From NCBI GenBank assembly GCA_023443225.1, contig JAEZVF010000014.1:1-50371 (forward strand): a DNA stretch of 50,371 nt, written 5' to 3'. Origin of the DNA: Bacillota bacterium (GTDB lineage Bacteria > Bacillota > Clostridia > Lachnospirales > Lachnospiraceae). Made by a program: the position numbers and the translations under genes. The notes below the pieces were generated by a model. It ran no database searches. It was not told the DNA's origin and saw nothing but the letters and a program-made list of their open reading frames with translations. Positions 15,800 through 24,086 of the stretch are shown piece by piece; position 1 is the first letter of the stretch, and the number at the start of each line of letters is the position of its first letter.

Positions 15800-15940
15800 C
15801 TATTTATTTTTCAAATCTTTTATAATGTTCTTGATAATATCTGTTATATCTGTCAAATCGTTATTATTTATCACGTCTTCTGCTTGCTCAACTTCTAAAC
15901 TTGGCTGAAATTTAGCTATTTCTTCATCAAAATTTATCAT
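15800..15940 (-). CDS. Small acidic protein ORF upstream of the TPR gene
   Basis: A 46-codon frame beginning MINFDEEIAKFQPSLEVEQA and ending in a basic helix (IIKNIIKDLKNK). No membrane segment. AGAGG lies 6 nt before the ATG. A well-spaced promoter lies upstream, and the gap to the TPR gene is 54 nt, so the two form one operon. The compact charged sequence looks like a real protein and I think similar short proteins occur at this position in relatives, but I cannot verify that. Confidence 0.65.
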   Translation of the reverse strand: MINFDEEIAKFQPSLEVEQAEDVINNNDLTDITDIIKNIIKDLKNK

Positions 15941-16000
15941 GTCAAACCTCTTTCTACCTGCTATCAGGCATTTTCCCTTTATTTACACATTACATAATAC

Positions 16001-16029
16001 ATCATAACTATTCTAAGTATAAAAATCAA
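16001..16029 (-). promoter_or_regulatory. Putative sigma-A promoter of the 46-aa ORF / TPR operon
   Basis: On the minus strand, TTGATT (16024-16029), 17-nt spacer, TATGAT (16001-16006), about 60 nt before the small ORF start. Confidence 0.6.
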
Positions 16030-16060
16030 GAGATTATTTCGCTAATTTGATGTTTATGCG

Positions 16061-16096
16061 TATAATGGAAGTAGGTGTTATCCCACTTCCATTATA
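16061..16096. terminator. Strong hairpin after valS
   Basis: TATAATGGAAGT (16061-16072) pairs perfectly with ACTTCCATTATA (16085-16096), and a GG/CC pair extends the stem past one mismatch. It lies about 60 nt after the valS stop. There is no T-run on the minus strand, so it may act as a 3'-end stabiliser or an imperfect terminator. Confidence 0.55.
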
Positions 16097-16153
16097 ATAT
16101 TTCGATTATTTTATGCAACATAAACTGTTCGATGCTCTTCGACACAAAACTGA

Positions 16154-18814
16154 TTATCGTAAATATTCCAATCGTTCTTTCACTTGCGTCATCATGTTTT
16201 CATATTTTTCTAGTTTTGCCTTTTCTTCTGCTATCTTAGATTCTGGGGCCTTGCTGACAAACTTCTCGTTGCTAAGCATACCTTTTACTCGGTTTAATTC
16301 CCCTTCTAATCGAATCTGTTCTTTCTCTAAACGTTCTATTTCTTTTTCTATATCTACCAAATCAGCAAATGGCATATAAATGGTTGCTTCCGGTATTACT
16401 GCTGTAACAGCATCCGAAGAAATGCCTGTCTTATCCTTTTGAATTAACACCTCCGCTGCATAACCCAGCGTTGCAAAGAATATTTTGCTATTATCAAAAA
16501 TATCACGCAATTTTGCATTTTCAGATACTATAATAACAGTTGCTTTTCTGCTTGGCGGAACATTCATATCTGTGCGGACATTACGGATTCCTTTTACAGC
16601 TGCCTTGATGATCTCTACTGCCGCTTCTTGTTCTCCATAGGCCATTTGGGCATCATAGGAAGGCCATAAAGAAATCATAATGGATTCTTCATCTGATTTT
16701 TTTCCTTCCATTTCTTTTAAAGTACAATAAATTTCTTCAGTTAGGAATGGCATATAAGGATGAAGAAGTTTTAGAGAAGTAGTTAAAACATTCTTTAATG
16801 TCCACATGGCACCTGCCTTGGTTTCATCTGTATCGCTATACAGTCTAGGTTTCACCATTTCAATATACCAGTCACAGAATTCTTCCCAAATAAAATCGTA
16901 TATTTTCTGAACCGCGATACCCAGTTCATAATGCTCCATGTTATCGGTTACTTCTTTCACTAAGGTATTTGCCTTGGATAAGATCCATTTATCAGCGTCT
17001 GTTAATGTCTTAGGATTTATAGAATCACCAGTCTCGGCTTTTTCAAGATTCATCATGATAAATCTGGAGGCATTCCATACTTTGTTAGCAAAGTTCCTGC
17101 TGGCCTCAACTCTCTCATTGTAAAAACGCATATCATTACCAGGCGCATTCCCTGTGATGAGAGTGAGTCTTAAGGCATCCGCACCATATTGGTCTATAAT
17201 CTCCAACGGATCGATACCGTTTCCTAATGATTTACTCATCTTGCGACCTTGAGAATCGCGAACTAAACCATGGAAAATAACCGTATGGAACGGCAGTTTA
17301 CCAGTTTGTTCAATCCCCGAAAACACCATTCGTATAACCCAGAAGAAAATGATATCATAACCAGTTACCAAAACATTGGTAGGATAAAAATAATCTAAGT
17401 CTTCCGTTTTATCCGGCCAACCTAAAGTTGAAAATGGCCATAATGCAGAGCTAAACCAGGTATCTAACGTATCCTCATCTTGAATGAAATGAGTATCCCC
17501 GCATTTTGGGCAGATTTTTGGCACTTCTTTCGCAACCACTACTTCTCCACATGTATTACAATAGTAAGCTGGAATTCTATGCCCCCACCATAACTGCCTG
17601 GAGATGCACCAGTCACGGATATTGTTCATCCAGTTCATATAAATTTTGTCCATGCGCTCAGGCACCAGTTTTAGTTCTCCATTTTGTAATGCTTCTATTG
17701 CAGGTTTTGCCATTTCTTCCATCTTAACAAACCACTGCTGTTTGATTAATGGTTCCACCGTTGTTTTACATCTGTCATGGGTACCAACATTATGATTATG
17801 ATCTTCAACTTTAACCAATAAGCCTAAATCATCTAATTCTTTTACCATTCGCTTTCTGGCTTCGTAACGGTCCAATCCTGCATATTTACCGCCATTTTGA
17901 TTTATTGTAGCATCATCGTTCATTACATTAATCTCAGGTAAATTATGACGCTTTCCTACTTCAAAATCGTTAGGATCATGTGCCGGTGTTATCTTAACAA
18001 CACCGGTTCCAAACTCTTTATCCACATAACTGTCAGCTACAACCGGAATCTCTTTATTAACGAGCGGAAGCAATACCATCTTGCCTATGAGATGCTGATA
18101 TCTTTCATCTTCTGGATGAACTGCAACTGCAGTATCGCCAAGCATAGTCTCCGGCCTTGTAGTTGCAATCTCAACAAACTCATTACTTCCTACAATTGGA
18201 TACTTTATATGCCAGAAATGACCTGCTTGTTCTTCATGTTCTACTTCTGCATCGGAAATACTGGTCTTACAGATAGGGCACCAGTTAATGATTCTTGAGC
18301 CCTTATAAATATAGCCCTTTTCATAAAGCTTAACAAAAACCTCCTGAACTGCCTTGGAACAGCCTTCATCCATGGTAAACCGCTCTCTGTCCCAATCACA
18401 GGAAGAACCTAATCTCTTTAACTGTCCGATGATTCTCCCGCCATATTCTTCTTTCCATTCCCAAGCTCTTTTTAAGAAACCTTCTCTCCCTAAATCGGCT
18501 TTATCAATACCTTCTTTTTTTAACTGCTCAATTATCTTAACTTCCGTTGCAATACTTGCATGATCAGTACCTGGCTGCCATAATGCATTATAACCCTGCA
18601 TTCTTTTAAATCGGATTAAGATGTCCTGTATGGTATTATCTAAAGCATGTCCCATGTGTAGCTGTCCTGTAATATTAGGAGGGGGGATTACAATTGTAAA
18701 CGGTTTTTTATTCTTATCCACTTTAGCATGAAAATATTTCTTGTTCAGCCATTTTTCATACAATCTACCTTCTATGTCCTGTGGGTCATAGTTTTTAGCT
18801 AATTCTTTTTGCAT
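16154..18814 (-). CDS. valS: Valyl-tRNA synthetase
   Basis: Class Ia aminoacyl-tRNA synthetase charging tRNA-Val, 886 aa, full length. The HIGH-type motif is PPNITGQLHMGHALDNT (about residues 45-61). The KMSKS motif is in GRKMSKSLGNGIDP (about 525-540). The editing domain includes TTRPETMLGDTAVAV. A C-terminal coiled coil (DLVDIEKEIERLEKEQIRLE...) is the ValS tRNA-binding arm. The start ATG has a TTTTTTCC-rich context on the plus strand, meaning GGAAAAAAGGAGAAAA on the coding strand, a good site. Expression is governed by a Val T-box leader, but a 275-bp repeat element lies between the leader terminator and this gene. Confidence 0.98.
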   Translation of the reverse strand: MQKELAKNYDPQDIEGRLYEKWLNKKYFHAKVDKNKKPFTIVIPPPNITGQLHMGHALDNTIQDILIRFKRMQGYNALWQPGTDHASIATEVKIIEQLKKEGIDKADLGREGFLKRAWEWKEEYGGRIIGQLKRLGSSCDWDRERFTMDEGCSKAVQEVFVKLYEKGYIYKGSRIINWCPICKTSISDAEVEHEEQAGHFWHIKYPIVGSNEFVEIATTRPETMLGDTAVAVHPEDERYQHLIGKMVLLPLVNKEIPVVADSYVDKEFGTGVVKITPAHDPNDFEVGKRHNLPEINVMNDDATINQNGGKYAGLDRYEARKRMVKELDDLGLLVKVEDHNHNVGTHDRCKTTVEPLIKQQWFVKMEEMAKPAIEALQNGELKLVPERMDKIYMNWMNNIRDWCISRQLWWGHRIPAYYCNTCGEVVVAKEVPKICPKCGDTHFIQDEDTLDTWFSSALWPFSTLGWPDKTEDLDYFYPTNVLVTGYDIIFFWVIRMVFSGIEQTGKLPFHTVIFHGLVRDSQGRKMSKSLGNGIDPLEIIDQYGADALRLTLITGNAPGNDMRFYNERVEASRNFANKVWNASRFIMMNLEKAETGDSINPKTLTDADKWILSKANTLVKEVTDNMEHYELGIAVQKIYDFIWEEFCDWYIEMVKPRLYSDTDETKAGAMWTLKNVLTTSLKLLHPYMPFLTEEIYCTLKEMEGKKSDEESIMISLWPSYDAQMAYGEQEAAVEIIKAAVKGIRNVRTDMNVPPSRKATVIIVSENAKLRDIFDNSKIFFATLGYAAEVLIQKDKTGISSDAVTAVIPEATIYMPFADLVDIEKEIERLEKEQIRLEGELNRVKGMLSNEKFVSKAPESKIAEEKAKLEKYENMMTQVKERLEYLR

Positions 18815-18836
18815 AATTTTTCTCCTTTTTTCCTAT

Positions 18837-19111
18837 TAGGATTGAGGTATCATAAGTCCAATTTAGACTATCTATGAATAGCGCTGTATATATATTTGTT
18901 TTGTCTGCCGCGGATGCTTTAGCTTCCGTTTCCTCACTGCGGCATATCCTTTGTAGAGCCTCAAACATATGAAAAGCATCGCAGCAGCTCTGCTTTTCAC
19001 TGAGTCTCTAGTCGGATATATGCAGCCTTGTCGGCCGGTCGACGACAAAACAAATATATATACATCACTATTCACTTCTAGTTATTGAAGACTTATGACA
19101 CTTCAATCCTA
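18837..19111 (-). repeat. MITE-like inverted-repeat element, copy 1 (in the valS leader)
   Basis: Non-coding, 275 bp. The outer ends are inverted: TAGGATTGA (18837-18845) and TCAATCCTA (19103-19111), followed inward by near-matching GTATCATAAGTC / GACTTATGACAC. A second inner inverted pair of about 30 bp reads GAATAGCGCTGTATATATAT...TTGTTTTGTC at one side and its near complement at the other. A third inner pair reads GAGCCTCAAA / TGAGTCTC with GAAAAGCA / TGCTTTTC. The whole element can fold on itself. Its reverse complement aligns closely with copy 2 at 20411-20664, with one gap of about 19 nt. ATT flanks both outer ends and could be a target duplication. A 67-codon frame inside is not thought to be a gene. 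Confidence 0.8.
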
Positions 19112-19117
19112 TTAAAT

Positions 19118-19151
19118 AAAAAAAGTCCCTCGTCAGAAAAGGACGAAGAAC
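19118..19151 (-). terminator. T-box attenuator terminator
   Basis: On the minus strand, GTTCTTCGTC (19142-19151) pairs with GACGAGGGAC (19125-19134), ten pairs including G-T wobbles, 7-nt loop, followed by seven T. It overlaps the antiterminator base, as expected for a T-box. Confidence 0.9.
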
Positions 19152-19434
19152 CGTGGTACCACCTTTATTCATGACTCCGGAAATATATTCCTTCATCACC
19201 TCTAGACCTTCTGTAATTATCAGGTCACTTAAGCCTGTAACGGGACCACCCGATGTTTCTTACTGCCGCTATCTATGTCTTAGTTCTTGCAATAGCATAA
19301 TTTCAGAAACACTGTTCCGGAGCTACCTTCAATAAGCTTACTTAAGATAACGTTTCAGCCCAAGCGTTATCCTCTCTGCTAAGATTACTTATCTAATCCT
19401 CTCCATCTTTACATTTTACCTATTGTATTTATAT
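19118..19434 (-). ncRNA. T-box riboswitch leader (tRNA-Val)
   Basis: A transcribed leader that senses uncharged tRNA. The conserved T-box reads AGGTGGTACCACGG on the minus strand (about 19149-19165). Its UGGU can pair with the ACCA end of a tRNA with discriminator A, as in tRNA-Val. The Stem I signature GGCTGAAA is present near 19355. After the GAAG context, the specifier position reads GTA (19324-19326), a valine codon. A terminator with seven T overlaps the antiterminator. The only oddity is downstream: about 300 nt, mostly a repeat element, separate the terminator from valS. Confidence 0.92.
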
Positions 19435-19440
19435 AATATT

Positions 19441-19469
19441 ATGATATGCAAAGAATATATTTATGTCAA
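19441..19469 (-). promoter_or_regulatory. Sigma-A promoter of the T-box/valS unit
   Basis: On the minus strand, a perfect TTGACA (19464-19469), 17-nt spacer, TATCAT (19441-19446). It starts just 17 nt after the ROK kinase stop codon. Confidence 0.8.
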
Positions 19470-19485
19470 GCTAATTTTATTGCTT

Positions 19486-20361
19486 TCATGAAGTTCCTAA
19501 AGCTTTTTTTGCCAATTCTATGCATCCCATAATTCCTTGATTATCATTTAAACTGCAAGGCACAATATACTGTTCTAAATCATTTATTTCTTTTGTATTA
19601 ATGTAACCACCCAATAAATTTTTAACATTCCTACGAATTAGTGGAAACAATTGCATTTGGTGCATAACACCACCACCTAATATTATTTTTCTGGGAGCAA
19701 GGGTCAGAATATAATTAACCAAGGCCTGTGCAATATAATAAGCTTCTAATTCCCATACTTCACCTCTGTCTACTAATTCAAAAGCTTTTTTCCCCCATCT
19801 TTCTTCAATCGCTGGCCCTGCTGCCAGACCTTCAAAGCAGTTTATATGATACGGACACTTTCCATTATAATTATCACTTGGATGTTTCGCTAATAACACA
19901 TGCCCCGCTTCTGGATGTAACATACCGTGTAACAATTTGCCATTTATACAAATTCCAACACCAACTCCTGTTCCTATTGTAATATAGATAACAGAATCCA
20001 ACCCTTTTGCACATCCAAATGTAACCTCTCCCAAGCATGAGCCATTGACGTCCGTATCCAAACCAATTGGTAGATGAAGTTCTTTTCCAATACTACCAAC
20101 TAAATCAAAATTTTTCCATGTCAGTTTAGGAGTATCTAATATGTATCCATAGGTTTTTGAACCCTCTATTACATCAATTGGACCAAATGCACCAATTCCG
20201 AGTGCCGCAACACCTTTATCTTTAAAATAATTTATAATATCTGGAATTGTTTCTTTGGGAGTTCTTGTAGGAATACTGACTTGCTCTAATATTCTACCAC
20301 TTTCATCCCCAATCGCACAAACCATTTTAGTTCCTCCGGCTTCTAATGCACCAAATAACAT
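19486..20361 (-). CDS. ROK-family sugar kinase (fructokinase-like)
   Basis: A 291-aa cytoplasmic kinase. The N-terminal phosphate-binding strand is LFGALEAGGTKMVCAIG. The ROK signature region is YITIGTGVGVGICINGKLLHG followed by HPEAGHVLL. The zinc-binding cluster PSDNYNGKCPYHINCFEGLA (His, Cys, His, Cys) matches the ROK fructokinase subgroup (ScrK/GmuE type). There is no N-terminal HTH, so it is an enzyme and not a repressor. The likely reaction is ATP-dependent phosphorylation of fructose or a related hexose; the substrate is inferred. GGAGGG lies 6 nt before the ATG. It lies alone between two copies of the repeat element. Confidence 0.9.
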   Translation of the reverse strand: MLFGALEAGGTKMVCAIGDESGRILEQVSIPTRTPKETIPDIINYFKDKGVAALGIGAFGPIDVIEGSKTYGYILDTPKLTWKNFDLVGSIGKELHLPIGLDTDVNGSCLGEVTFGCAKGLDSVIYITIGTGVGVGICINGKLLHGMLHPEAGHVLLAKHPSDNYNGKCPYHINCFEGLAAGPAIEERWGKKAFELVDRGEVWELEAYYIAQALVNYILTLAPRKIILGGGVMHQMQLFPLIRRNVKNLLGGYINTKEINDLEQYIVPCSLNDNQGIMGCIELAKKALGTS

Positions 20362-20410
20362 TTTTATCCCTCCAAATCCAAATTCTAACCCTATTTTACC
20401 AATCTTATAA

Positions 20411-20664
20411 GGATCAGGGTGTCAAAAGCCTCAAATAACTAAAATTATGAATAGCGATGTATATATATTCGTTTTGTCGTCGACCGGCCGACTAGGCGTT
20501 TATGTCCGACTAGAGACTCAATGAAAAGTAGCGCAGCTGCGATGCTTTTCATATCTTTGAGGCTCTACAAAGGACATGCCGAAGGAGGGTAAGGCAGACA
20601 AAATGAATATATATACAGCACTATTCATTCAATAAATTTAATTAGGCTTTTGACACTCTAATCT
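20411..20664 (+). repeat. MITE-like inverted-repeat element, copy 2
   Basis: Non-coding, about 254 bp, in the opposite orientation to copy 1. Outer ends: GGATCAGGGTGTCAAAAGCC on the left and GGCTTTTGACAC followed by TCTAATC on the right, imperfect inverted repeats. Inner pair: ATGAATAGCGATGTATATAT and its near complement at 20600-20630. The centre reads GAGACTCAATGAAAAGTAGC then GATGCTTTTCATATC and TTTGAGGCTC, again a stem. A GC-rich patch, GTCGACCGGCCGAC, is unlike the AT-rich surroundings. It ends 5 bp from the stop codon of the coiled-coil gene and begins 50 bp before the kinase gene, so it replaces the normal intergenic space. Confidence 0.8.
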
Positions 20665-20669
20665 ATCAA

Positions 20670-21869
20670 TTATAATTCAATTCCAAATCTACGGATTATC
20701 TCAATTACCTCGCCTTTGCTTTCCGGACTTTTCTCAATATACTTACGGATAGCATCGATACTACGTTCTTTCATGGAATTATTATAATCAATGCGTTCTC
20801 TGAGTTTTTGTCTTCTGACATTTAGACGATGACGAACTTCAACCATTTCATTATTATCAATAATTGCAATTGCCTGATAAATCCAGATATCTGCATCAAC
20901 TATCTTATAACTCCTTAATGTCCGAATCAGTTCTTTGTTATAGTATTCCAATTCGTCTGAATTCTTCTGATAATGTTTTTCTTCTTCTTTCGCTTTCTGA
21001 TATTGCTCCCAAAGATAATTTAATTCCGCAGAACTGTTTACCATATATTTTTGATAGGAATATTCTAATTCGTTAGTATTATTAATTAATTTTATCTTTA
21101 CCTTATTCAGAAGATATATCGCACGGTTTAATTTACTTTCTATAATTTTAATGTCTCTTTTATTGCTTCCAGCATTCATAAAAATATAGACAGCAGAAAC
21201 CAATCCCATAAGTATAGTCATGATAAATGGTATCTGCGTATTCGTATCAAATGCAGAGTCAACAATCAAAAACAATAGAAATAATAGTGATACTAACACA
21301 CAGGCTCCGATTGCAATTTTTCTTAAATAATTCTGGTTTTGAATCGTTTCTTCCCTTTGGAAATGCAAGGAACCTTTTTCACCCTCAAGATATCTCATAT
21401 CATTTTTTATGGTGGCATTATAGGTCTCATTGTTCTCCATTTTTTGTAATTCAGATGTAATCACATCTTCATAACGGGCAATATGCTTGAATTGGATATC
21501 CGTTATGTTTTTCGTAGCGTTTTGATATTTAGCCCGCTCTCTGGTAAGCGTAATGATTTGTCTTGCTACATTATCCAGTTCTTCCCTTTCCTCCGGTGGA
21601 ATACGATCCACTTTCTGCATATCTGTAAGATAGGACGTTACCGCTTGATACTCAACCTTCAATTCTTCTAACTGCCTTGCGTTCTCTATAATCAATTCGC
21701 AGTGGTCAGTCAGAAAACTTGAACTATCTTGGGTAATATCATAATTGATCTGTTTTTCCTCTTTTCCTACATATAATGCATCAGTCGAGTTCACATTTTC
21801 TTTTTTGCTACTATTTTCTTTTTTATCACTATTTTTTACTCCAGAAAAGAGTTTTTTTAGGAATCCCAT
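20670..21869 (-). CDS. Coiled-coil protein with a central two-helix membrane hairpin
   Basis: A 399-aa protein. The charged Lys/Asn/Ser-rich N-terminus (1-40) is followed by a long helical region (about 55-180) and two close TM helices (about 185-205 and 212-232). A second coiled-coil region (about 240-380) has many YY/EEE/KK segments. Both large helical arms would lie on the same, probably cytoplasmic, side. I do not recognise a family. GAGGA lies 7 nt before the ATG. It is the last gene of the DUF5717/Hsp70-like operon, 56 nt after the preceding gene, and may be the membrane anchor of that system. The repeat element follows directly. Confidence 0.75.
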   Translation of the reverse strand: MGFLKKLFSGVKNSDKKENSSKKENVNSTDALYVGKEEKQINYDITQDSSSFLTDHCELIIENARQLEELKVEYQAVTSYLTDMQKVDRIPPEEREELDNVARQIITLTRERAKYQNATKNITDIQFKHIARYEDVITSELQKMENNETYNATIKNDMRYLEGEKGSLHFQREETIQNQNYLRKIAIGACVLVSLLFLLFLIVDSAFDTNTQIPFIMTILMGLVSAVYIFMNAGSNKRDIKIIESKLNRAIYLLNKVKIKLINNTNELEYSYQKYMVNSSAELNYLWEQYQKAKEEEKHYQKNSDELEYYNKELIRTLRSYKIVDADIWIYQAIAIIDNNEMVEVRHRLNVRRQKLRERIDYNNSMKERSIDAIRKYIEKSPESKGEVIEIIRRFGIEL

Positions 21870-21925
21870 ATTGTAATCCTCACTGTTTTCTTATGCTACT
21901 ATCTGCTTACAGGTTCGTATTATCG

Positions 21926-22762
21926 TCACATATTTTCACGACGAAACTTTTGTTTCCATTTTCTAATTAAATCATCAGCCATCTGGTAGTACTGATTGAT
22001 TTTGCCAGCCTGCTTACACTCCAGCAACTCATTTATTTCTTTATAGGCATCTGAGGTTTCCGCCTCCCGATTTATAAAATCCATATCCATTTGAAGCTGT
22101 ATTTGTGATTCTTTATTCACACCGTAGGACGTAGCTTCCTCTATAAACTTTTCATCCTGCTTACTAATTATGAGTGCATATAAGTATTGCTTTAAAGATT
22201 CTGGATTATGATTTCTTTCGTATGCCTGTTTAAAGTTCTCTGTTGCAACAGATACCCCCACGGTATTGAGCTGCACTACAGCAAGATTGTGAAGGAGATT
22301 ACCATATTCCTCATTAGATAAATTTACTGCTTCTTTTCCATTCAATAAAGTTTCATATTCGGTTGCAGCTTCTGTAAATTGCCTGTACCTTAAATAATTA
22401 TCTGCTTTCTTTTTCTTTAATTCCAACGGAGTCAACATAGCTGCTTCATCCATCTCACGAAGCAGCTGTTTAATTTCTGGTTCGGTATAATAGTCTGCAC
22501 TGCATAAAATACACACCACTAGATCCTTTAATCCGGCATCTGCATTTATTAACTCTAACAGCTTATCAGCTCTTTCGGTTAAATCAAGGTTTTCTGATAT
22601 CCAGGTAACTAAGGAAGTCTGAAAGAATTTTTCATCAATCATATCAATGTTATGATATAAAAAATAACACAATTCTTCTATGGAATAAATCTCTGTATTC
22701 GTTAATTTAATATAATATGGCCTAGACGCTTGTTTGCCACTACATATAATCAGCTTTCCCAT
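21926..22762 (-). CDS. Helical-repeat (TPR-like) protein of the Hsp70-like operon
   Basis: A 278-aa soluble protein with a beta-like N-terminus (MGKLIICSGKQASRPYYI) followed by helices throughout. The segment ADNYLRYRQFTEAATEYETL ... YGNLLHNLAVVQLNTVGVSVATENFKQAYERN resembles two or three TPR units. The longest frame begins at 22795, but GGAAGGAG lies 8 nt before the ATG at 22762, which is preferred. The gap to the Hsp70-like gene upstream is 40 nt. The function is unknown; TPR-like repeats next to an Hsp70-like protein suggest a co-chaperone or adaptor role. That is inference. Confidence 0.75.
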   Translation of the reverse strand: MGKLIICSGKQASRPYYIKLTNTEIYSIEELCYFLYHNIDMIDEKFFQTSLVTWISENLDLTERADKLLELINADAGLKDLVVCILCSADYYTEPEIKQLLREMDEAAMLTPLELKKKKADNYLRYRQFTEAATEYETLLNGKEAVNLSNEEYGNLLHNLAVVQLNTVGVSVATENFKQAYERNHNPESLKQYLYALIISKQDEKFIEEATSYGVNKESQIQLQMDMDFINREAETSDAYKEINELLECKQAGKINQYYQMADDLIRKWKQKFRRENM

Positions 22763-22802
22763 AGGGTGTTCTCCTTCCTTGCATCCTTTAAACATGTTAC
22801 AC

Positions 22803-24086
22803 TTATGATATCTTTATTTCTTTCTCCCAGATACGGTCTGTCGACGGATAAAAATCGCCAAAACCTTTATCCTTTGCTGTTACAATTGCTGTCTCTTTAT
22901 TTACAAATCGAATTCTTATACCAATTCTGGTTAGCTTGTTAGGTCGCTTTGGAAGTCCAGTTAATTCTAAACTGTAAAGTACCGTCTCCCGTTTTACAAC
23001 ATCTTGCACATGTATTGTGATGTTTTGTTCATCATCAAGAATGATATCCAATTTCTCATCAATCTGATACCATGGCGTACCTGCCTTAGCAAGTATAACA
23101 TCAGAGATCTTTGCATCGTAATAAGCTTGTATAAAGAAAGTGCTCATAATCATATCGCAACTCAAGAAAAGGTAGTCGTCAAATTTAGAATCCTCACCAG
23201 TGAATTCTTTTGCAGCATAACATGCCCCTTTGGTAAATAGGTTTTGTCCTTTAAATACTCGTCTTCCCACACATAGTTCTTTTAAAACATTATCTGACCA
23301 ACTTCCTTCAAAACCTTTCCCTGTGATATATATCGTAGGAACAATCTGTTTAAATAATACGGTGTTGGCTATCGTTTCAAAAATGTACTCCAGATTCTCA
23401 CTGTCTTTTAATTCCTCAATCATATCATAGCTTAATGTTTCGGAGAAATCTTTCTCAATCATGCCAACAATGTAAGGTTGAGATTTCCTATTTATGGTGA
23501 TTTGATAATAATATAATCCAGACTCATCAAATTTAAATAAACCTATATCATTCATCCACAGTTCTTTTGACTGACTAAGTGCAAAATACTGATAACTTTG
23601 CAAATGGCTTTGAACATAAGCACGATCTTTACCAACACCAAGGTTGTCCAGTGCTTGATATACTGCACTTGCAATTATATCGTTACTATTTTTTAAGGTA
23701 ATAACAATTTTTTTTATACTATTTGTAGGATGATAAATCTTCAAGAGCTGTAAACATTTACGCAAATATTTCTCTAACAATGTAACGGGTTTAAACTGTA
23801 CGCCAAAGATTTCTGTATCAAGGTCCTTTTCTACCTTAACCAACAAATCTTCTATCAACACACCCTTTTGTAGATTATTATAATTGAAAGCATCTTCCCC
23901 ATATATCCAATCCTTTGTATCCGATCTAATTCCCAATACAGTAGGTATGAAATATCTTTCTTGATTCGGATACATACTAATGGAATCCGGTTCAAAGGTT
24001 TTATTATTAAAACAGCTAATCTGAGTAAAATCATTACACAGGTCCAAGCCAACAATTAGGTTTCTTTGCTCACTTATGTTACTCAC
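22803..24086 (-). CDS. DUF5716-type Hsp70/actin-fold protein (degenerate ATPase)
   Basis: A 427-aa protein with the layout of an Hsp70 nucleotide-binding domain. The phosphate-1 strand is IVGLDLCNDFTQISCF (11-26). It is followed by PTVLGIRSDTKDWIYGEDA, a KIVITL strand, and the counterpart of the phosphate-2 loop, NDIGLFKFDESGLYYY (179-194). The last element is an adenosine-motif-like TIYITGKGFEGSW (251-263). Phosphate-2 lacks the DLGGGT glycines, so ATP hydrolysis may be lost. There is no classic substrate-binding domain after it, only about 125 residues. I recall such proteins as DUF5716. The GTG start at 24086 abuts AAAGGA; an ATA nine nucleotides later has ideal spacing but is a rare start. 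Confidence 0.75.
   Translation of the reverse strand: MSNISEQRNLIVGLDLCNDFTQISCFNNKTFEPDSISMYPNQERYFIPTVLGIRSDTKDWIYGEDAFNYNNLQKGVLIEDLLVKVEKDLDTEIFGVQFKPVTLLEKYLRKCLQLLKIYHPTNSIKKIVITLKNSNDIIASAVYQALDNLGVGKDRAYVQSHLQSYQYFALSQSKELWMNDIGLFKFDESGLYYYQITINRKSQPYIVGMIEKDFSETLSYDMIEELKDSENLEYIFETIANTVLFKQIVPTIYITGKGFEGSWSDNVLKELCVGRRVFKGQNLFTKGACYAAKEFTGEDSKFDDYLFLSCDMIMSTFFIQAYYDAKISDVILAKAGTPWYQIDEKLDIILDDEQNITIHVQDVVKRETVLYSLELTGLPKRPNKLTRIGIRIRFVNKETAIVTAKDKGFGDFYPSTDRIWEKEIKIS

Noticed and set aside
18872..19075. 67-codon ORF on the minus strand
   Set aside because: It lies wholly inside the inverted-repeat element, is arginine/cysteine-rich without family resemblance, and the other copy does not keep the frame because of the length difference.
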